Assembly (NCBI GenBank): GCA_028291985.1
Contig: JAQGNE010000054.1
Coordinates: 1-64,000, forward strand
Length of the DNA stretch: 64,000 bases
DNA from: Polaromonas sp.
GTDB lineage: Bacteria; Pseudomonadota; Gammaproteobacteria; Burkholderiales; Burkholderiaceae_C
Direction: 5' to 3'
In this document: positions 28,000 to 36,593 of the stretch, piece after piece
Layout: each line of letters begins with the position of its first letter
Numbering within the stretch: position 1 is the stretch's first letter
Position numbers and translations under genes: made by a program
Notes under the pieces: model-generated
Told to the model about the DNA's origin: nothing
The model's input: the letters and a program-made list of their open reading frames with translations, nothing else
The model's database searches: none

Positions 28000-29280
28000 A
28001 TGAAACTCTTTCCCTACGGTCACGCGACCCATCCCCATTGGCAGATGGCTGCCGGTCTGGTGCTGGCGCAATTGCGTGCCCACATGAGCCTGCCAGCGTA
28101 TGCCGACGCGCCGACGCTGGGCCTGCTGTACATCACTGATCACTACGCCAGCCAGGCCCAGGACATTCTCGACCACCTGAGCGCCGAACTGCCTGAAGTG
28201 ACCGACTGGAGCGGCACGGTGGGCGTGGGCATCGCCTCCAACAATGTCGAGTATTTCGACGAGCCTGCGCTGGCCGTCATGCTGTGCGAGCTGCCCCATG
28301 ACCAGTACCGCGTGTTCTCCGGGGTGTCGCCGCTGCCGCCAGCGAGCAGCGGGCGCTTCAAGGCGCACACTGCGCTGGTCCACGCCGACGCGACAACGCC
28401 GGACGTCGCCGAGCTCATCAGTGAGATGGCCGCGCGTACCGACAGTGGCTATGTGTTTGGCGGCCTGGCGTCCAGCCGAAGCAGCACGGTGCAGTTTGCA
28501 CTCAGCGGCTACGGCAACCTCAAGGGTCAGGGGGCTGCCAGCGGCGTGTTCAGCGGCGGCTTGAGCGGCGTTGCCTTTGCTAGAGGCGCAGCGCTGATGT
28601 CGCGGGTGACGCAGGGTTGCAAGCCGGTTGCCGGCGACCACACCATCACCGCCTGTGACGGCAATGTGGTGACCGGCCTGGACGGCCAGCCGGCCCTGGA
28701 TGTGATGCTGGCCGACCTGGACATCACCATGGATCAGCCGCGCGAGGCGCTTGACAAGGTACGCCATACGCTGGTCGGCCTGAGCCGTCCGGAAGACGCA
28801 TTGAACGATGCAGCGACGCGCCGCAACGGCCAGTTCGGCGGAGAGGTAGTGGTGCGCCACATCATCGGGCTTGACCCTAACCGCAAGGGCATCGCCATCA
28901 CGGATGCGCCAGAGACCGGCATGACGCTGGCCTTTTGTGCGCGCAACCGTGAGGCCGCGCGCGCTGACCTGATCCGCGCCTGCGCGGAAATTCGTGAAGA
29001 GCTTGAGCCTGAAGAGCAAACGCTGGAAGTGGCCAACGCGCTGAGCCTTCCGGAGGCAGAGTCAGCGCCCCATATTGCCCGCGGCATTGCCGGCGCCATT
29101 TACGTCAGCTGCTCGGGCCGGGGCGGGCCGCACTTCGGCGCGCCCAGCGCCGAACTGCAGATCGTGCGACGGGCGCTGGGCGATGTGCCCCTGGTCGGTT
29201 TTTTTGCGGGCGGCGAAATCGCGCGCCATCACCTGTACGGCTATACCGGCGTGCTGACGGTGTTTACCGCAGCGGGTTAG
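28000..29280 (+). CDS. FIST domain sensory protein
   Basis: The product (426 residues from ATG 28000, MKLFPYGHATHPHW) has a FIST N-terminal domain (about 30-220) followed by a FIST C-terminal domain (about 230-400, with YVSCSGRGGPHFG and LVGFFAGGEIA). FIST domains are thought to bind small ligands such as amino acids and occur in signalling proteins, often encoded near histidine kinases; the hybrid kinase at 23.6 kb is the nearest one. No other domain or membrane helix is present. It is intact although the genes on both sides are broken. Confidence 0.88.
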   Translation: MKLFPYGHATHPHWQMAAGLVLAQLRAHMSLPAYADAPTLGLLYITDHYASQAQDILDHLSAELPEVTDWSGTVGVGIASNNVEYFDEPALAVMLCELPHDQYRVFSGVSPLPPASSGRFKAHTALVHADATTPDVAELISEMAARTDSGYVFGGLASSRSSTVQFALSGYGNLKGQGAASGVFSGGLSGVAFARGAALMSRVTQGCKPVAGDHTITACDGNVVTGLDGQPALDVMLADLDITMDQPREALDKVRHTLVGLSRPEDALNDAATRRNGQFGGEVVVRHIIGLDPNRKGIAITDAPETGMTLAFCARNREAARADLIRACAEIREELEPEEQTLEVANALSLPEAESAPHIARGIAGAIYVSCSGRGGPHFGAPSAELQIVRRALGDVPLVGFFAGGEIARHHLYGYTGVLTVFTAAG

Positions 29281-29349
29281 GCGCCTGGGCGCCGTCGCAC
29301 ACCGTCCCGCGTCAGGCGACCGGTCTGACCTGCGGCCGTGCAACAGCTG

Positions 29350-30542
29350 TCAACCGGCCTTGCGTGGGCTTGACGCACCCATGAAGGCAAAGTCGACCGC
29401 TTGTTCAAGACCCGTCACGATATCTGCCAGCGCCTTGCCCGAGCCGCACGCACGCGTCCAGCCCAGCGTGCCCTGGCCGGTGTTGAGGTACAGGTTGCGA
29501 ATGCTGGAGCGGCCAATAAGCGGCAGATTGGATGGCGTGGCCGGGCGCAGGCCCGCCCAGTATTGCGCCCGGCTCACGTCGGTAGCCCCCGGAAAAAGTT
29601 GCTGCACCCGCCGCACGATGGCCTGGCAGCGGGCCGGATTGAGCTGACGGTCATAGCCCGCCGGTTCAGCGGTGCCGGCAATGCGCAGCCGGTTTTCAAC
29701 CTGGCCATCGGCACCGGCCGCGGTGTAGCGGCTGAACACCAGCTTGAACTCGTCATCGGTCAGCGATGTCTCATAGGCCGCTTGCCTGTCGGTCACCGGC
29801 AGCGTGACCGAATAGCCCTTGGCAGGATAAAGGGGCAAGTTGATGCCCAAAGGCCGCGCCAGCAGGGCGCTGAAGCTGCCGGACGCCAGCACACATAGCT
29901 CTCGGCGTTCAGCCGCAGGTAGCGGCCTTCCGGGTCAGTAACCTCGACATGGCTGACACGCTCGCCGTCTTTCACGATGCGGGCGATGTGGTGGCTCATC
30001 AAAAATTTCCCACCGCGCGCTTCACAGCGTCTGGCCAGCTCCAGCGTGAATTTGCGCGCATCGCCCGACTCGTCTTCTGCGGTGAATGCCGCCCCTGCCA
30101 GCCGGTTCTGCACGGTGCGCAGCGCCGGCTCGATCCTCACAGCTTCTTTTGCCGACACCAGCTGGCGGTCACAGCCCAACTCCCGCATCTGGCATGTCGG
30201 CTCCAGCTCCCGCATCTGGCGCGTCGGCTCCAGCGCCGCATCGCGCGCGGGCGTGCATTCACGCAGGAACTTCAGGCCCCAGGCCCATTGGTGCGGGTCA
30301 GCCCGCAGGCGAAACAGCAGCGGCGCGTCTTTCCGTGCCAGCCATTTCAGCATCTTGAAAGGTGCCGACGGATCGGCCCAGGATTCGGCATGGCCGACCG
30401 ATCTCTGCCCGCCGTTGGCGTGGCTGGTTTCGGCGGCCACAGCGGCCTGCCGGTCAACGACAGTGACCTCATGGCCGAGTTGGGAAAGGTACCAGGCCGA
30501 GTTGACGCCAAGCAGGCCGCTGCCAAGGATAAGAACGTGCAT
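29350..30542 (-). pseudogene. dadA: D-amino acid dehydrogenase (DadA-like), broken
   Basis: The N-terminal half (MHVLILGSGLLGVNSAWYLS, an FAD-binding fold) and the C-terminal half (ending GWTRACGSGKALADIV) belong to the DadA family of FAD-dependent D-amino acid dehydrogenases but are in different frames. The shift lies at about 29890-29896, where one base seems to be missing in the codons for the conserved YVVCLGS-like stretch. In addition about 40 residues near position 100-120 are missing, and a 27-base direct duplication there encodes LEPTRQMRE then LEPTCQMRE. It lies downstream of the glycine riboswitch on the same strand. Confidence 0.85.
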
Positions 30543-30550
30543 TTTCAAGC

Positions 30551-30608
30551 CTTTTAGTGCTCTAGCCCAGTAGATGAGAGGGCTATGTGCTACTTATTCA
30601 ATAGCAAT
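30551..30608 (+). repeat. Palindromic repeat, family 1, complete copy
   Basis: This is one of the most complete copies: CTTTTAGTGCTCTAGCCCA, then GAGGGCTATGTGC, then the right dyad ending ATTCAATAGCAA. It lies between the dadA pseudogene start and the glycine riboswitch, so it would be in the 5' untranslated region of that message. Confidence 0.75.
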
Positions 30609-30640
30609 AGCCGGCGCTGTCCCTTGGGCTGCCGCTCCCC

Positions 30641-31010
30641 CTGTCCTTGATACCTGAGAGATTCGCCGCTATGCACCTGCATCGCGGTTTGCTCCTTCGG
30701 CGCACTTACCAGCCCCCACGATTGCTCACTACGTGTAGCTCTCTGCCCCCGGGGGCCGCTGCGCCTGTGGCCCGGCTAAGCCGGTTCCGCGACCCCTGCT
30801 TGAAGGGCAAAAGCGCAAGTAGAGCTGCGCTACGTGTAAGTCCTGGGGGGCTTGGCACGAATGCCTTGCCTTGTCGTCAATGGCTCTCCGGACGGCCTCT
30901 TCAATAAGTGCAATGCATCACCTGGTCGGGATACCTGAGCGTTCATGGGAGTTTGCGCCTTCAGTGGGGCTGGCCAGTGTGCTGGCAGCCCGCTCTCCTG
31001 CAGGTGCCGA
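30641..31010 (-). promoter_or_regulatory. Tandem glycine riboswitch with an inserted repeat
   Basis: Read on the minus strand, two glycine aptamers are visible. The first (about 31005-30931) has GCAGGAGAGCGGG, then CACTGAAGGCGCAAAC, then GAACGCTCAGGTATC. The second begins TCCGGAGAGCC at about 30895-30884 and ends with GCGCCGAAGGAGCAAAC and GAATCTCTCAGGTATCAAGG at about 30705-30641. Between the two halves of the second aptamer are about 140 extra bases holding a family 2 repeat. The riboswitch class normally activates glycine degradation genes. Here it precedes the dadA pseudogene by about 100 bases. Confidence 0.8.
30729..30838. repeat. Interspersed repeat, family 2, copy C, inside the riboswitch
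   Basis: The element is bounded by CTACGTGTA at both ends (30729-30737 and 30830-30838). It contains GTAGCTCTCTGCCCCCGGGG, TGCGCCTG, a GGCCCGGCTAAGCCGG-type arm pair and CTTGAAGG, matching copy A at 7291-7390. It interrupts the variable arm of the second glycine aptamer. Confidence 0.65.
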
Positions 31011-31123
31011 TTCTAGGTGCGGCTTCTTCTCAAGCACAGCGATGGTTGCCCGGTTGCGGCGGTTATTGGCCGCCATCGCCGCGCAGTAGCCAGACACCGG
31101 TCAACCGTTAGGCGCCTCGGGCG

Positions 31124-31533
31124 TCAGCGGCGCCGAACAGGGAAGGCCTCGAACTCCCATCTGCGCATGGCCAGCAGCAGGGTGTAGCCTTCGCGCTCTT
31201 TGCCTGCCAGTTTCTGGTCGGCCTGATGCTGCTGGGCAAAGTCCTGCGCACCACGCTGCATGCGCTCAAGAAACGACGATGCAAGATTGCGGCTGATCGA
31301 ACCGTGTAGCAGCAGGCCTTCTCCGGCGCCATCAAAGCCGCCCGAGAAATAATCGAGCAGTGCGTTGTCGCGAAGTAAACCATCACCGCGCCATGCGGCC
31401 GCCAGCGAAAGGTCTTGGCCAGCTTCAGCCGGCAGCGACTCATAGGCTTGAGCTCGATACTGAAATCCGGGGAGAATCCCGATGAGCTTGCAAAAGCGAC
31501 CCCGTGGGGTTTCGCAAGCATCTCCAACGCCAT
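31124..31533 (-). pseudogene. Frameshifted gene of unknown function
   Basis: I do not recognise the family. On the minus strand, translation from ATG at 31533 gives MALEMLAKPHGVAFA and SPDFSIELK, and after a single-base shift at about 31443 continues as YESLPAEAGQDLSLAAAWRG, LLLHGSISRNLASSF and YTLLLAMRRWEFEAF to a stop at 31124. Restoring one G would give IELKAYESLPAEA. Codon use and the smooth protein-like text on both sides of the shift suggest a real gene of about 136 residues that is now broken. It is divergent from the MFS-acyltransferase gene. Confidence 0.45.
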
Positions 31534-31547
31534 CAAAAGGAAACGGC

Positions 31548-33503
31548 ATGCGTGTCGACACCCGTACCCCCATGCCAGTCGACGCTGTGGCGCCAGCGGC
31601 GCATCCGAACCAGTTTGCACTGCTCGGCCAGCGCCGCTTTGCGCCTTTTTTCTGGACGCTGTTTTCGGGCGCGGCGAATGACAATCTGTTCAAGTTTGCC
31701 TTTACCGTGATGGTTACTTATCAGCTCAATGTGCTGTGGTTGCCACCTGCCATGGCGGGTCTGGTGATCGGGGCGCTGTTCATCCTGCCGTTTTTGCTGT
31801 TCTCGGCCACCAGCGGCCAGCTGACCGACAAGTACGAGAAGACCCGCATCATCCGCTTCGTCAAAAACCTTGAGGTGGCGATCATGCTGCTGGCCACTGC
31901 CGGGTTTGTCAGCGGCCATGTCAATTTTCAGGTGACGGTGCTTTTGGGCTGCACATTCCTGATGGGGCTGCATTCCACGCTGTTCGGGCCGGTGAAGTTT
32001 GCCTACCTTCCGCAGGCCCTGGCTGAGCGCGAGCTGACCGGCGGCAACGGCATGGTCGAGATGGGCACCTTCGTCGCCATCCTGCTGGGCAACATTGTTG
32101 GCGGGCTGATCGTGGCTGTCCCTAGCGTGGGCCCTGCCTATGTAGCTGCTGCATGCGTACTGCTGGCCGTGCTGGGCCGCGCCATGGCGCAGCTCATACC
32201 GCTGGCGCCGGCCACTGATCCCGATCTGGATATCAACTGGAATCCGATCACCGAAACCTGGCGCAACCTGAAGCTCGCCAGCAGCAACATCGTGGTGTTT
32301 CGCTCCATGCTGGGCATCAGCTGGATGTGGTTTTTTGGCGCGGTGTTCCTGAGCCAGTTTCCCAGTTTTGCCAAAGAGGTGATGCATGGCAACGAGCAGG
32401 TGGCCTCACTGCTGCTGGGGGTGTTTTCCATCGGCATAGCCAGCGGCTCCCTGCTGTGCGAGGTGTTGAGCAAGCGCCATGTCGAAATAGGGCTGGTGCC
32501 ACTGGGCGCGATTGGCATGAGCGTGTTTGCGATTGACCTGTACTTTGCGTCGCGCGGCCTGCCTGCATCACCTGTGATGTCGCTGTCTGCCTTCATGGCA
32601 CAGCCCGCGCATTGGCGTGTGATGCTGGACCTGGCCATGCTCAGCCTGTTTACGGGCTTGTACAGCGTGCCCATGTATGCCTTGATACAGCTGCGCAGTC
32701 AGCCCACGCACCGCGCCCGCATCATTGCCGCCAACAACATCCTGAACGCGCTGTTCATGATCGTCAGCTCGGTGCTGGCCGGCGCATTGCTGGGCGCGCA
32801 GTTCACCATTCCGCAGATCTTTTTGCTGGTCGGGCTGGCGAACATGGTCGTCGGGTTTTACATTTTCCTGCTGGTGCCTGAATACCTGCTGCGCTTTGTC
32901 GCTTTCGTCTTGTCGCGCTGCATTTACCGCTTCAAGATCACCGGCGACGATCACATTCCCACCCAGGGTGCAGCACTTTTGACCTGCAACCATGTCAGCT
33001 TCATAGACCCGGTGCTGTTGATGGCCGCAAGCCCCCGGCCCATCTACTTTGTGATGGACCACCGCATCTTCAAACTGCCGGTGCTGGGCTGGTTTTTCCG
33101 CCTGCTCAAAGCCATACCGATTGCGCCGCGATCGGAAGACCCGGCGCTGTACGAGGCCGCCTTCGAAGCCGCTGCCAGGGTGCTGCGTGACGGTGAGCTG
33201 CTGGCGATCTTCCCGGAGGGCGGCATCACCAGAAACGGCGAACTGCAGCCCTTCAAGGGCGGCGTCATGAAGATTCTTGAAAACGCCGAGCGTGATGGCT
33301 TGACGGTGCCGGTGGTGCCGATGGCACTGACCAATCTCTGGGGCTCGTTCTTCAGCCGCATTGAAAAGGGCAGTGCGATGGTGCGGCCTTTCCGGCGCGG
33401 CATTTTCAGTCGGGTCGGCCTCAACGTAGGAGGTGTGCTGACCGCTGCACAGACCAGCCCCGAGGCGCTGGAAGCGAAAGTCACGGCACTGATGAGGGTG
33501 TGA
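31548..33503 (+). CDS. MFS transporter-acyltransferase fusion (lysophospholipid recycling)
   Basis: Residues 1 to about 430 form a twelve-helix major facilitator domain like the lysophospholipid flippase LplT (FWTLFSGAANDNLFKFAF near the start). Residues from about 450 to 640 form a PlsC-type glycerolipid acyltransferase with the catalytic CNHVSFIDPV (His-x4-Asp) and the substrate loop IFPEGGITRNGELQPFKGG. The fusion suggests import of lysophospholipid from the periplasm coupled to re-acylation on the cytoplasmic face. The start is ATG 31548, after AAAGGAAAC; a longer frame upstream is less likely. No acyl-ligase domain is attached, unlike LplT-Aas systems. Confidence 0.85.
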   Translation: MRVDTRTPMPVDAVAPAAHPNQFALLGQRRFAPFFWTLFSGAANDNLFKFAFTVMVTYQLNVLWLPPAMAGLVIGALFILPFLLFSATSGQLTDKYEKTRIIRFVKNLEVAIMLLATAGFVSGHVNFQVTVLLGCTFLMGLHSTLFGPVKFAYLPQALAERELTGGNGMVEMGTFVAILLGNIVGGLIVAVPSVGPAYVAAACVLLAVLGRAMAQLIPLAPATDPDLDINWNPITETWRNLKLASSNIVVFRSMLGISWMWFFGAVFLSQFPSFAKEVMHGNEQVASLLLGVFSIGIASGSLLCEVLSKRHVEIGLVPLGAIGMSVFAIDLYFASRGLPASPVMSLSAFMAQPAHWRVMLDLAMLSLFTGLYSVPMYALIQLRSQPTHRARIIAANNILNALFMIVSSVLAGALLGAQFTIPQIFLLVGLANMVVGFYIFLLVPEYLLRFVAFVLSRCIYRFKITGDDHIPTQGAALLTCNHVSFIDPVLLMAASPRPIYFVMDHRIFKLPVLGWFFRLLKAIPIAPRSEDPALYEAAFEAAARVLRDGELLAIFPEGGITRNGELQPFKGGVMKILENAERDGLTVPVVPMALTNLWGSFFSRIEKGSAMVRPFRRGIFSRVGLNVGGVLTAAQTSPEALEAKVTALMRV

Positions 33504-33534
33504 TGACCGTATCAAGTATCAACATTCGATATTC

Positions 33535-33624
33535 TTAGGTTGATTTTTGGCTTCTCTGGTGAAATACCCACACGACAAGCACCGAGGCAAAGCCCATACC
33601 GGCGAACCAGAAACGGTAGTCCAT
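33535..33624 (-). CDS. Possible 29-residue small membrane protein
   Basis: A short minus-strand frame reads MDYRFWFAGMGFASVLVVWV and then a short basic end (FHQRSQKST). It would make one membrane helix with charged ends, as many small bacterial membrane proteins do. No strong ribosome binding site is visible, and I do not know a relative. It may also be a chance frame or a remnant. Confidence 0.3.
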   Translation of the reverse strand: MDYRFWFAGMGFASVLVVWVFHQRSQKST

Positions 33625-33737
33625 GCGTCTCAGTGATGAAGGAGACCGGCCCGCAGCATGTAGGGCAAGCGCGCCCTATGCCTATGTGGTTTCATATCGC
33701 TTTTTTGATAAAAACATAGTCTGAACCATGTAAGACT

Positions 33738-33768
33738 TTGGGTTGTAGCTATAAAATATATAGCAAAA
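33738..33768 (+). repeat. Palindromic repeat, family 1, partial copy next to the aldo/keto reductase
   Basis: TTGGGTTGTAGCTATAAAAT followed by ATATAGCAAAA matches the right half of the family. It abuts the stop codon of the aldo/keto reductase gene. Confidence 0.55.
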
Positions 33769-34782
33769 CTAAACTGGCCGACCGAAAAACGGGTACGCCG
33801 GATCGTTATACCCAGCGCTGGACGCATGGCCAGGCACCACCAGCGAGTTGACCAAAGCTTCATCATCCGCGCCGAGCTGCAGGCTGGTTGCACCGTAAAC
33901 GTCTTCCAGATGTGCCAGCGTGCGTGGCCCCGCGATGACCGAGCTGACGATGGGATTGGCCAGCACCCAGGCCGCGGCAAACTGCCCGGCGACCCAGCCT
34001 TTGGCTTCACAGTGCGCCTTGATTTTTTGCGCAATTACCAGCGACGCTTCGCGGAACTCGGTTTCCAGAATGCGTTTGTCACCGCTGCCGGCGCGGGTAC
34101 CTTCGGCGGGCGGCTGGCCTGGCGGGTACTTGCCGGTCAGGACGCCGCGCGCCAGCGGGCTGTAGGGCACAACACCCAGGCCGTAGTGGCTGCAGGCCGG
34201 AAGGATTTCGACCTCGGGCTGGCGATTGAGCAGGTTGTAGTACGGCTGGCAGACCGCTGGCGGCGGCACATTGAGTTTTTCGCAAAGCCGCACGATTTCG
34301 GCAATGCGCCATCCGCGAAAGTTGGACAACCCAAAGCTGCGGATTTTGCCGGCCTGCATCAGGTCACCCAGCGCGCGCACCGTTTCTTCAAGATTGGCGT
34401 CGTCATAGTCGCGGTGCAGGTACAGGATGTCCAGGTAGTCGGTGTCCAGACGCCGCAGGATGGCATCGGTCTGCTGCATGATCCAGCGCCGCGAATAATG
34501 GCCCTCGTTGATGGACGCGGCATCGCCCGGCGCAACCGGGTTGCCCAGCTTGCTGGCCAGCACCCAACGCTGGCGCGTGCCCTTCAGCAGCTTGCCCACA
34601 TCCATCTCGGACTGGCCCTGGTTGTAGACATCGGCGGTGTCGATGAAGTTGATGCCGTTGTCGCGCGCAGACCCCACGATGCGGGCTGCCTCGTCAAACG
34701 CGGTCTGGCGGCCGAACATCATGGTGCCCAGGCATAAGACGGAAACCTTCAGATTGCTGCGGCCAAGGCGACGGTAGTGCAT
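33769..34782 (-). CDS. Aldo/keto reductase
   Basis: The 337-residue protein is an NADPH-dependent aldo/keto reductase with a TIM-barrel fold. The catalytic tetrad can be placed in FIDTADVYNQGQSE (Asp and Tyr), LASKLGNP (Lys) and ILYLHRDYD (His). GLSNFRGW and VIAGPRTLAHLEDVYGA form the cofactor-binding end. I use ATG 34782 (MHYRRLGRSNLKVS), which fits the family start better than an ATG 14 codons upstream. The substrate is unknown. It follows the glycosyltransferase gene on the same strand with 38 bases between them. Confidence 0.92.
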   Translation of the reverse strand: MHYRRLGRSNLKVSVLCLGTMMFGRQTAFDEAARIVGSARDNGINFIDTADVYNQGQSEMDVGKLLKGTRQRWVLASKLGNPVAPGDAASINEGHYSRRWIMQQTDAILRRLDTDYLDILYLHRDYDDANLEETVRALGDLMQAGKIRSFGLSNFRGWRIAEIVRLCEKLNVPPPAVCQPYYNLLNRQPEVEILPACSHYGLGVVPYSPLARGVLTGKYPPGQPPAEGTRAGSGDKRILETEFREASLVIAQKIKAHCEAKGWVAGQFAAAWVLANPIVSSVIAGPRTLAHLEDVYGATSLQLGADDEALVNSLVVPGHASSAGYNDPAYPFFGRPV

Positions 34783-34820
34783 AGAGAGGCTTCCGAAAAT
34801 CAAATGTGTGTGTGTGCGTC

Positions 34821-36593
34821 TCAACGCGGCGCTTTTGTCACCAGGTACTCTTTGGCAAACCAGTAGGTCTGCGGCGCCTTGAAGGCGCCCAGCGTGCCTT
34901 CGTTCTCGCTCTGGCGGGAGCGCAAGTCCCAGCGCTCGTCAATGATGCGGCAGTTGTCGCAGGGCTTGTCGCCGACCCGTCGCTGTACCAGCGCGTAGGG
35001 CGTCTTTGCCAGCAGCTCATCGACGCCGGCAAAGTCAACCGGTTGGGCCGCAAAATAAGCCTCGATTTGTGCCCCGGGTGTGATGAAGGTGTAGCGCTCG
35101 AAGTGGCCATTGAAGTTGCTGGGCACCGCCAGGCGTTGACCCTTGAGCAGGGCAAGGGTTGAGGGCTTGAAGCTGCCCAGATCGCCGTTGAAAGGCACTG
35201 TTGCCCAGGCCAATGCAAAAAACACTGAAAAACCGGCAACTGCCGATACCCGCCGTGTCCATGCGGGCTTGACGATGCCCGCCAGGCAGGCCGACACCGC
35301 AAGCGCGACATAGGCCCAGAAGAAGGGCGAGTAAATGCCGCTGCTGCCCGTCGCCCGCACGGCGCCATAGCCAATCCATCCCATCGCCAGTACGCCCAGC
35401 AGGCAGAACACCAGGGTCAAGCTGAACCAGATGCGGCCGATGCGGCTCCAGTAAAGCGCTATCAGCACGGCCAGCGCCGGCATGGCCGGGATCAGGTAGC
35501 GGGTCGACCGCTGGTTGGGCAGCATAAAAACCAGCATCAGGGCGAGCAGCCAGAGCCACATCACCTTCTCGCTGTCGCTGACCACAAGCCGTTGCCGATA
35601 GCTCTTCCAGGCAGCCACCATGCAGCCCACGGCCATCGGCAACAGGAAAGCGGCGTTGGTGAAGTACCCGGTCAGGATGGTGATGAAACCGTGACTGCCC
35701 AGCGCGACTGCCCAATAGCCCGGTGACGACTTGAACTTGCCAGCGTTTTCGCCCACCACGAACTCGCGCCAAACCTCACCCGGTTGCGGATCGACGGCAA
35801 ACCACAGGCCAAAAACCGCCAGTGCCAGCACGCAGGTCGCGGCAACGGTCAGGCCGTCGGCAACCATGCCGCGCCGGAAGATCTGCCACGGCGCTTTTCG
35901 GGCCAGCAGGGTCTGGTAGCACAGCGCCAGGCCAAAGCCGACCGGCACCACCATCGCAAACGATTTGTAGAGGCAGCCAATGCCAATCGCCACGCCGGCT
36001 ACTGTGGCAAATCTCCAGCGCGAGGCCATTACCTTCACCGGCGACCAAGCCATGACGAAAAAGACACCAAACAGCCAGAAGGTTTCGGGCGCGCTGGTGA
36101 GGTAAGGGCGGCCGTAGCGGTAAGTGGTGAAAAACGAGAGGTAGACCAGCGTTGCAATGGCGCCTATCGCTACCGCGCTGGTCTGGCTGCCGCGCTGTGC
36201 ATCTGGCGTGCTGACCGTGTTGCGAGTAATCTTCCAGGTGAGCAGCCCCACCATGCCAGCCGTTGCCCAGGTGTAGAACAGGCTCGGTATGCGCAGGTTG
36301 AGCAGCTCCCAGTTCCGGCCCCAGTCGCCAGCGATCATCGCCTGCCAGAACAGCACCGGCGGCTTGGTGTTGCGCATGAAGTCCCATGCGCTGACCAGAG
36401 GCAGCCAGTTGCCGCTCTCGGCCGTCAGCCGCGCAATATTGGCGTAGACGAGCTCGTCCCCGTTGCGTGGAATATGGTCGCCGCCCAGCCCGAGCAGGTA
36501 GCCCAGGGCCACCAGAGCGCAGGCAAGCAGCCACAGATACGGGCGGCTCGCACCGCGGGCGGTAGAGGGCAAAACAGGGCTGTGCTCGGTCAT
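34821..36593 (-). CDS. ArnT/PMT-like glycosyltransferase (GT39 type)
   Basis: This 590-residue inner-membrane protein has about twelve hydrophobic helices and the PMT/ArnT-type first periplasmic loop NGDELVYANIARLTAES with the presumed catalytic acidic pair, followed by RNTKPPVLFW. Such enzymes transfer a sugar from a polyprenyl carrier to lipid A, other glycans or proteins in the periplasm. The soluble C-terminal part (about 480-590) is present. Its start overlaps the stop of the GtrA gene by four bases, so flippase-like and transferase functions are probably coupled. Confidence 0.85.
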   Translation of the reverse strand: MTEHSPVLPSTARGASRPYLWLLACALVALGYLLGLGGDHIPRNGDELVYANIARLTAESGNWLPLVSAWDFMRNTKPPVLFWQAMIAGDWGRNWELLNLRIPSLFYTWATAGMVGLLTWKITRNTVSTPDAQRGSQTSAVAIGAIATLVYLSFFTTYRYGRPYLTSAPETFWLFGVFFVMAWSPVKVMASRWRFATVAGVAIGIGCLYKSFAMVVPVGFGLALCYQTLLARKAPWQIFRRGMVADGLTVAATCVLALAVFGLWFAVDPQPGEVWREFVVGENAGKFKSSPGYWAVALGSHGFITILTGYFTNAAFLLPMAVGCMVAAWKSYRQRLVVSDSEKVMWLWLLALMLVFMLPNQRSTRYLIPAMPALAVLIALYWSRIGRIWFSLTLVFCLLGVLAMGWIGYGAVRATGSSGIYSPFFWAYVALAVSACLAGIVKPAWTRRVSAVAGFSVFFALAWATVPFNGDLGSFKPSTLALLKGQRLAVPSNFNGHFERYTFITPGAQIEAYFAAQPVDFAGVDELLAKTPYALVQRRVGDKPCDNCRIIDERWDLRSRQSENEGTLGAFKAPQTYWFAKEYLVTKAPR

